Below, in pieces: positions 63,109 through 64,000 of a DNA stretch of 64,000 nucleotides. A program made the translations under genes and the position numbers. The notes beneath the pieces are model-generated. The model was not told the DNA's origin. It saw only the letters and a list, made by a program, of their open reading frames with translations, and did no database searches. Position 1 is the first letter of the stretch. Each line of letters begins with the position of its first letter. The stretch comes from Stenotrophomonas sp. Marseille-Q4652 (GTDB lineage Bacteria > Pseudomonadota > Gammaproteobacteria > Xanthomonadales > Xanthomonadaceae), in the NCBI RefSeq assembly GCF_916618915.1, contig NZ_CAKAKE010000001.1, forward strand, positions 2,277,001-2,341,000. Reading direction: 5' to 3'.

Positions 63109-64000
63109 ATGGCCCGCCCCGACCTGCACGAACGCATCCAGGCCCAGCAGAAACTGCGTGGCGCCCAGGGCCGCACCCGCGCCCGCCGGACCGTAAGCCG
63201 TCGCGATGGCGTGCGGCTGGAAGTCGACGGCCGCTGGCTCACCGGCTTCTGCAGCAACGACTACCTCGGCCTGGCCCAGCAGTTCGAGGTCGTGGCCGCA
63301 CTGCAGGACGCGGCCGCGCGCGACGGTGCCGGCAGCACCGCCTCGCACCTGATCTGCGGCCACCACGCCAACCACGACGCGCTCGAGCGCGAGATGGCCG
63401 AATGGCTGGGCTATCCGCGTGCACTGCTGTTCGACAGCGGCTTCAGCGCCAACCTGGCCGTGCAGCAGGCGCTGCTGGGCGATGACAACGACGTCTGCGT
63501 GCAGGACCGGCTCAACCACGCCAGCCTGCTCGATGCCTCGCGCCTGGCCGGCTGCCGCCTGCGCCGCTATCCGCACCTGGATACCGAAGGCGCGATGCGC
63601 CAGCTCAAGCACGCGCCCGATGGCGCGGCGATGCTCGTCACCGATGGCGTCTTCAGCATGGATGGCGACATCGCCCCGCTGCGCTCGCTGTCGCTGGTGG
63701 CGCGCATGCAGCAGGCGCTGTTCTACGTGGACGATGCCCACGGCGTGGGCGTGGTCGGCGAGGACGGTCGCGGCTGCGTGGCCGATGCCGGCCTGGGCGT
63801 GAACGAAGTGCCGCTGCAGCTGGCCACGCTGGGCAAGTCCCTGGGCGGCCACGGCGCGGTGGTGCTGGGCGACGAGGCGCTGATCCAGCACCTGTCCGAG
63901 ACCGCCCGCCCGTACATCTACACCACCGCCCTGCCACCCGCGCTGGCCGCGGCCTCGCTGGCGGCGATCAAGCTGGCCCGCCGCGACCACTGGCGCCGCG
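63109..64000 (+). CDS. bioF: 8-amino-7-oxononanoate synthase, 3'-truncated by window edge
   Basis: 297 codons are visible and the frame is open at the last base. Starts [18 protein letters not shown]. Alpha-oxoamine synthase motifs: [53 protein letters not shown] (the PLP-ring Asp and His), and the PLP-binding Lys in [14 protein letters not shown]. It condenses pimeloyl thioester with L-alanine in biotin synthesis. Probably co-transcribed with bioB. Confidence 0.95.
   Translation, partial: MARPDLHERIQAQQKLRGAQGRTRARRTVSRRDGVRLEVDGRWLTGFCSNDYLGLAQQFEVVAALQDAAARDGAGSTASHLICGHHANHDALEREMAEWLGYPRALLFDSGFSANLAVQQALLGDDNDVCVQDRLNHASLLDASRLAGCRLRRYPHLDTEGAMRQLKHAPDGAAMLVTDGVFSMDGDIAPLRSLSLVARMQQALFYVDDAHGVGVVGEDGRGCVADAGLGVNEVPLQLATLGKSLGGHGAVVLGDEALIQHLSETARPYIYTTALPPALAAASLAAIKLARRDHWRR

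Noticed and set aside
1..64000. tRNA, rRNA, riboswitch and prophage attachment sites
   Set aside because: No cloverleaf, rRNA stretch, recognised aptamer or integrase with flanking repeats was found on reading either strand; a covariance-model search would settle the RNA classes.

Overview
The window is a contiguous piece of a high-GC gammaproteobacterial chromosome. Several features point to Xanthomonadaceae, most likely Stenotrophomonas or a close relative: an effector with the Xanthomonas VirD4-interacting C-terminal domain (XVIPCD), the rpsU-yqeY-yihY-dnaG block divergent from tsaD, an Oar-like TonB receptor, and the comF/bioB/bioF junction. The genus call is inference. No tRNA, rRNA, intact insertion sequence or CRISPR array was seen.

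Region 1 (1-6.7 kb) is accessory. It begins with the 3' end of an unknown gene and a non-coding array of about 14 degenerate palindromes at a 21-bp period. Three damaged genes follow, two of them with paired single-base frameshifts. Next, on the minus strand, is a two-gene operon: a DUF1311-type lipoprotein followed by a 781-residue peptidoglycan hydrolase with an XVIPCD tail. This is a strong candidate immunity/effector pair of the antibacterial type IV secretion system. Two small membrane-protein genes close the region.

Region 2 (6.7-13.9 kb) holds housekeeping and small genes: VOC, excalibur and GNAT proteins with overlapping start and stop codons, a YfbK-like von Willebrand lipoprotein, 2-oxoadipate dioxygenase/decarboxylase, a HAD hydrolase, an EF-hand protein and a CPXCG protein.

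Region 3 (13.9-25.5 kb) looks like a divergent peptidoglycan-peptide utilisation locus. On the minus strand are an Oar-like TonB receptor, a beta-lactamase-fold serine hydrolase and a VanX-type D-Ala-D-Ala dipeptidase. On the plus strand are an exported NlpC/P60 endopeptidase, an L-Ala-D/L-Glu epimerase, a MurR/RpiR-type regulator, a YkuD-fold enzyme and an APC permease. Together these could cut muropeptide stems outside the cytoplasm, import the products and turn L-Ala-D-Glu into an ordinary dipeptide. The single-locus reading is inference.

Region 4 (25.6-39.3 kb) holds stress-type small proteins, a PQQ sugar dehydrogenase, the folB-mscS-bglX cluster, a glycosyltransferase, tsaD, the rpsU-yqeY-yihY-dnaG macromolecular-synthesis block, a DUF442 phosphatase and an SBF-type transporter.

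Region 5 (39.4-48.5 kb) is a nearly complete cytochrome aa3 oxidase module. Subunits II, I and III come with Cox11 and a 44-residue membrane peptide, then Surf1, a Sco-like protein, haem A synthase and haem O synthase. An atypical OstA-like secreted protein follows.

Region 6 (48.7-64 kb) holds putA, a FadL porin, a rhomboid protease, envC-ctpA, a beta-solenoid repeat protein, an M28 lipoprotein peptidase, ubiA, and comF divergent from bioB-bioF across a probable BirA operator. bioF runs off the 3' end.
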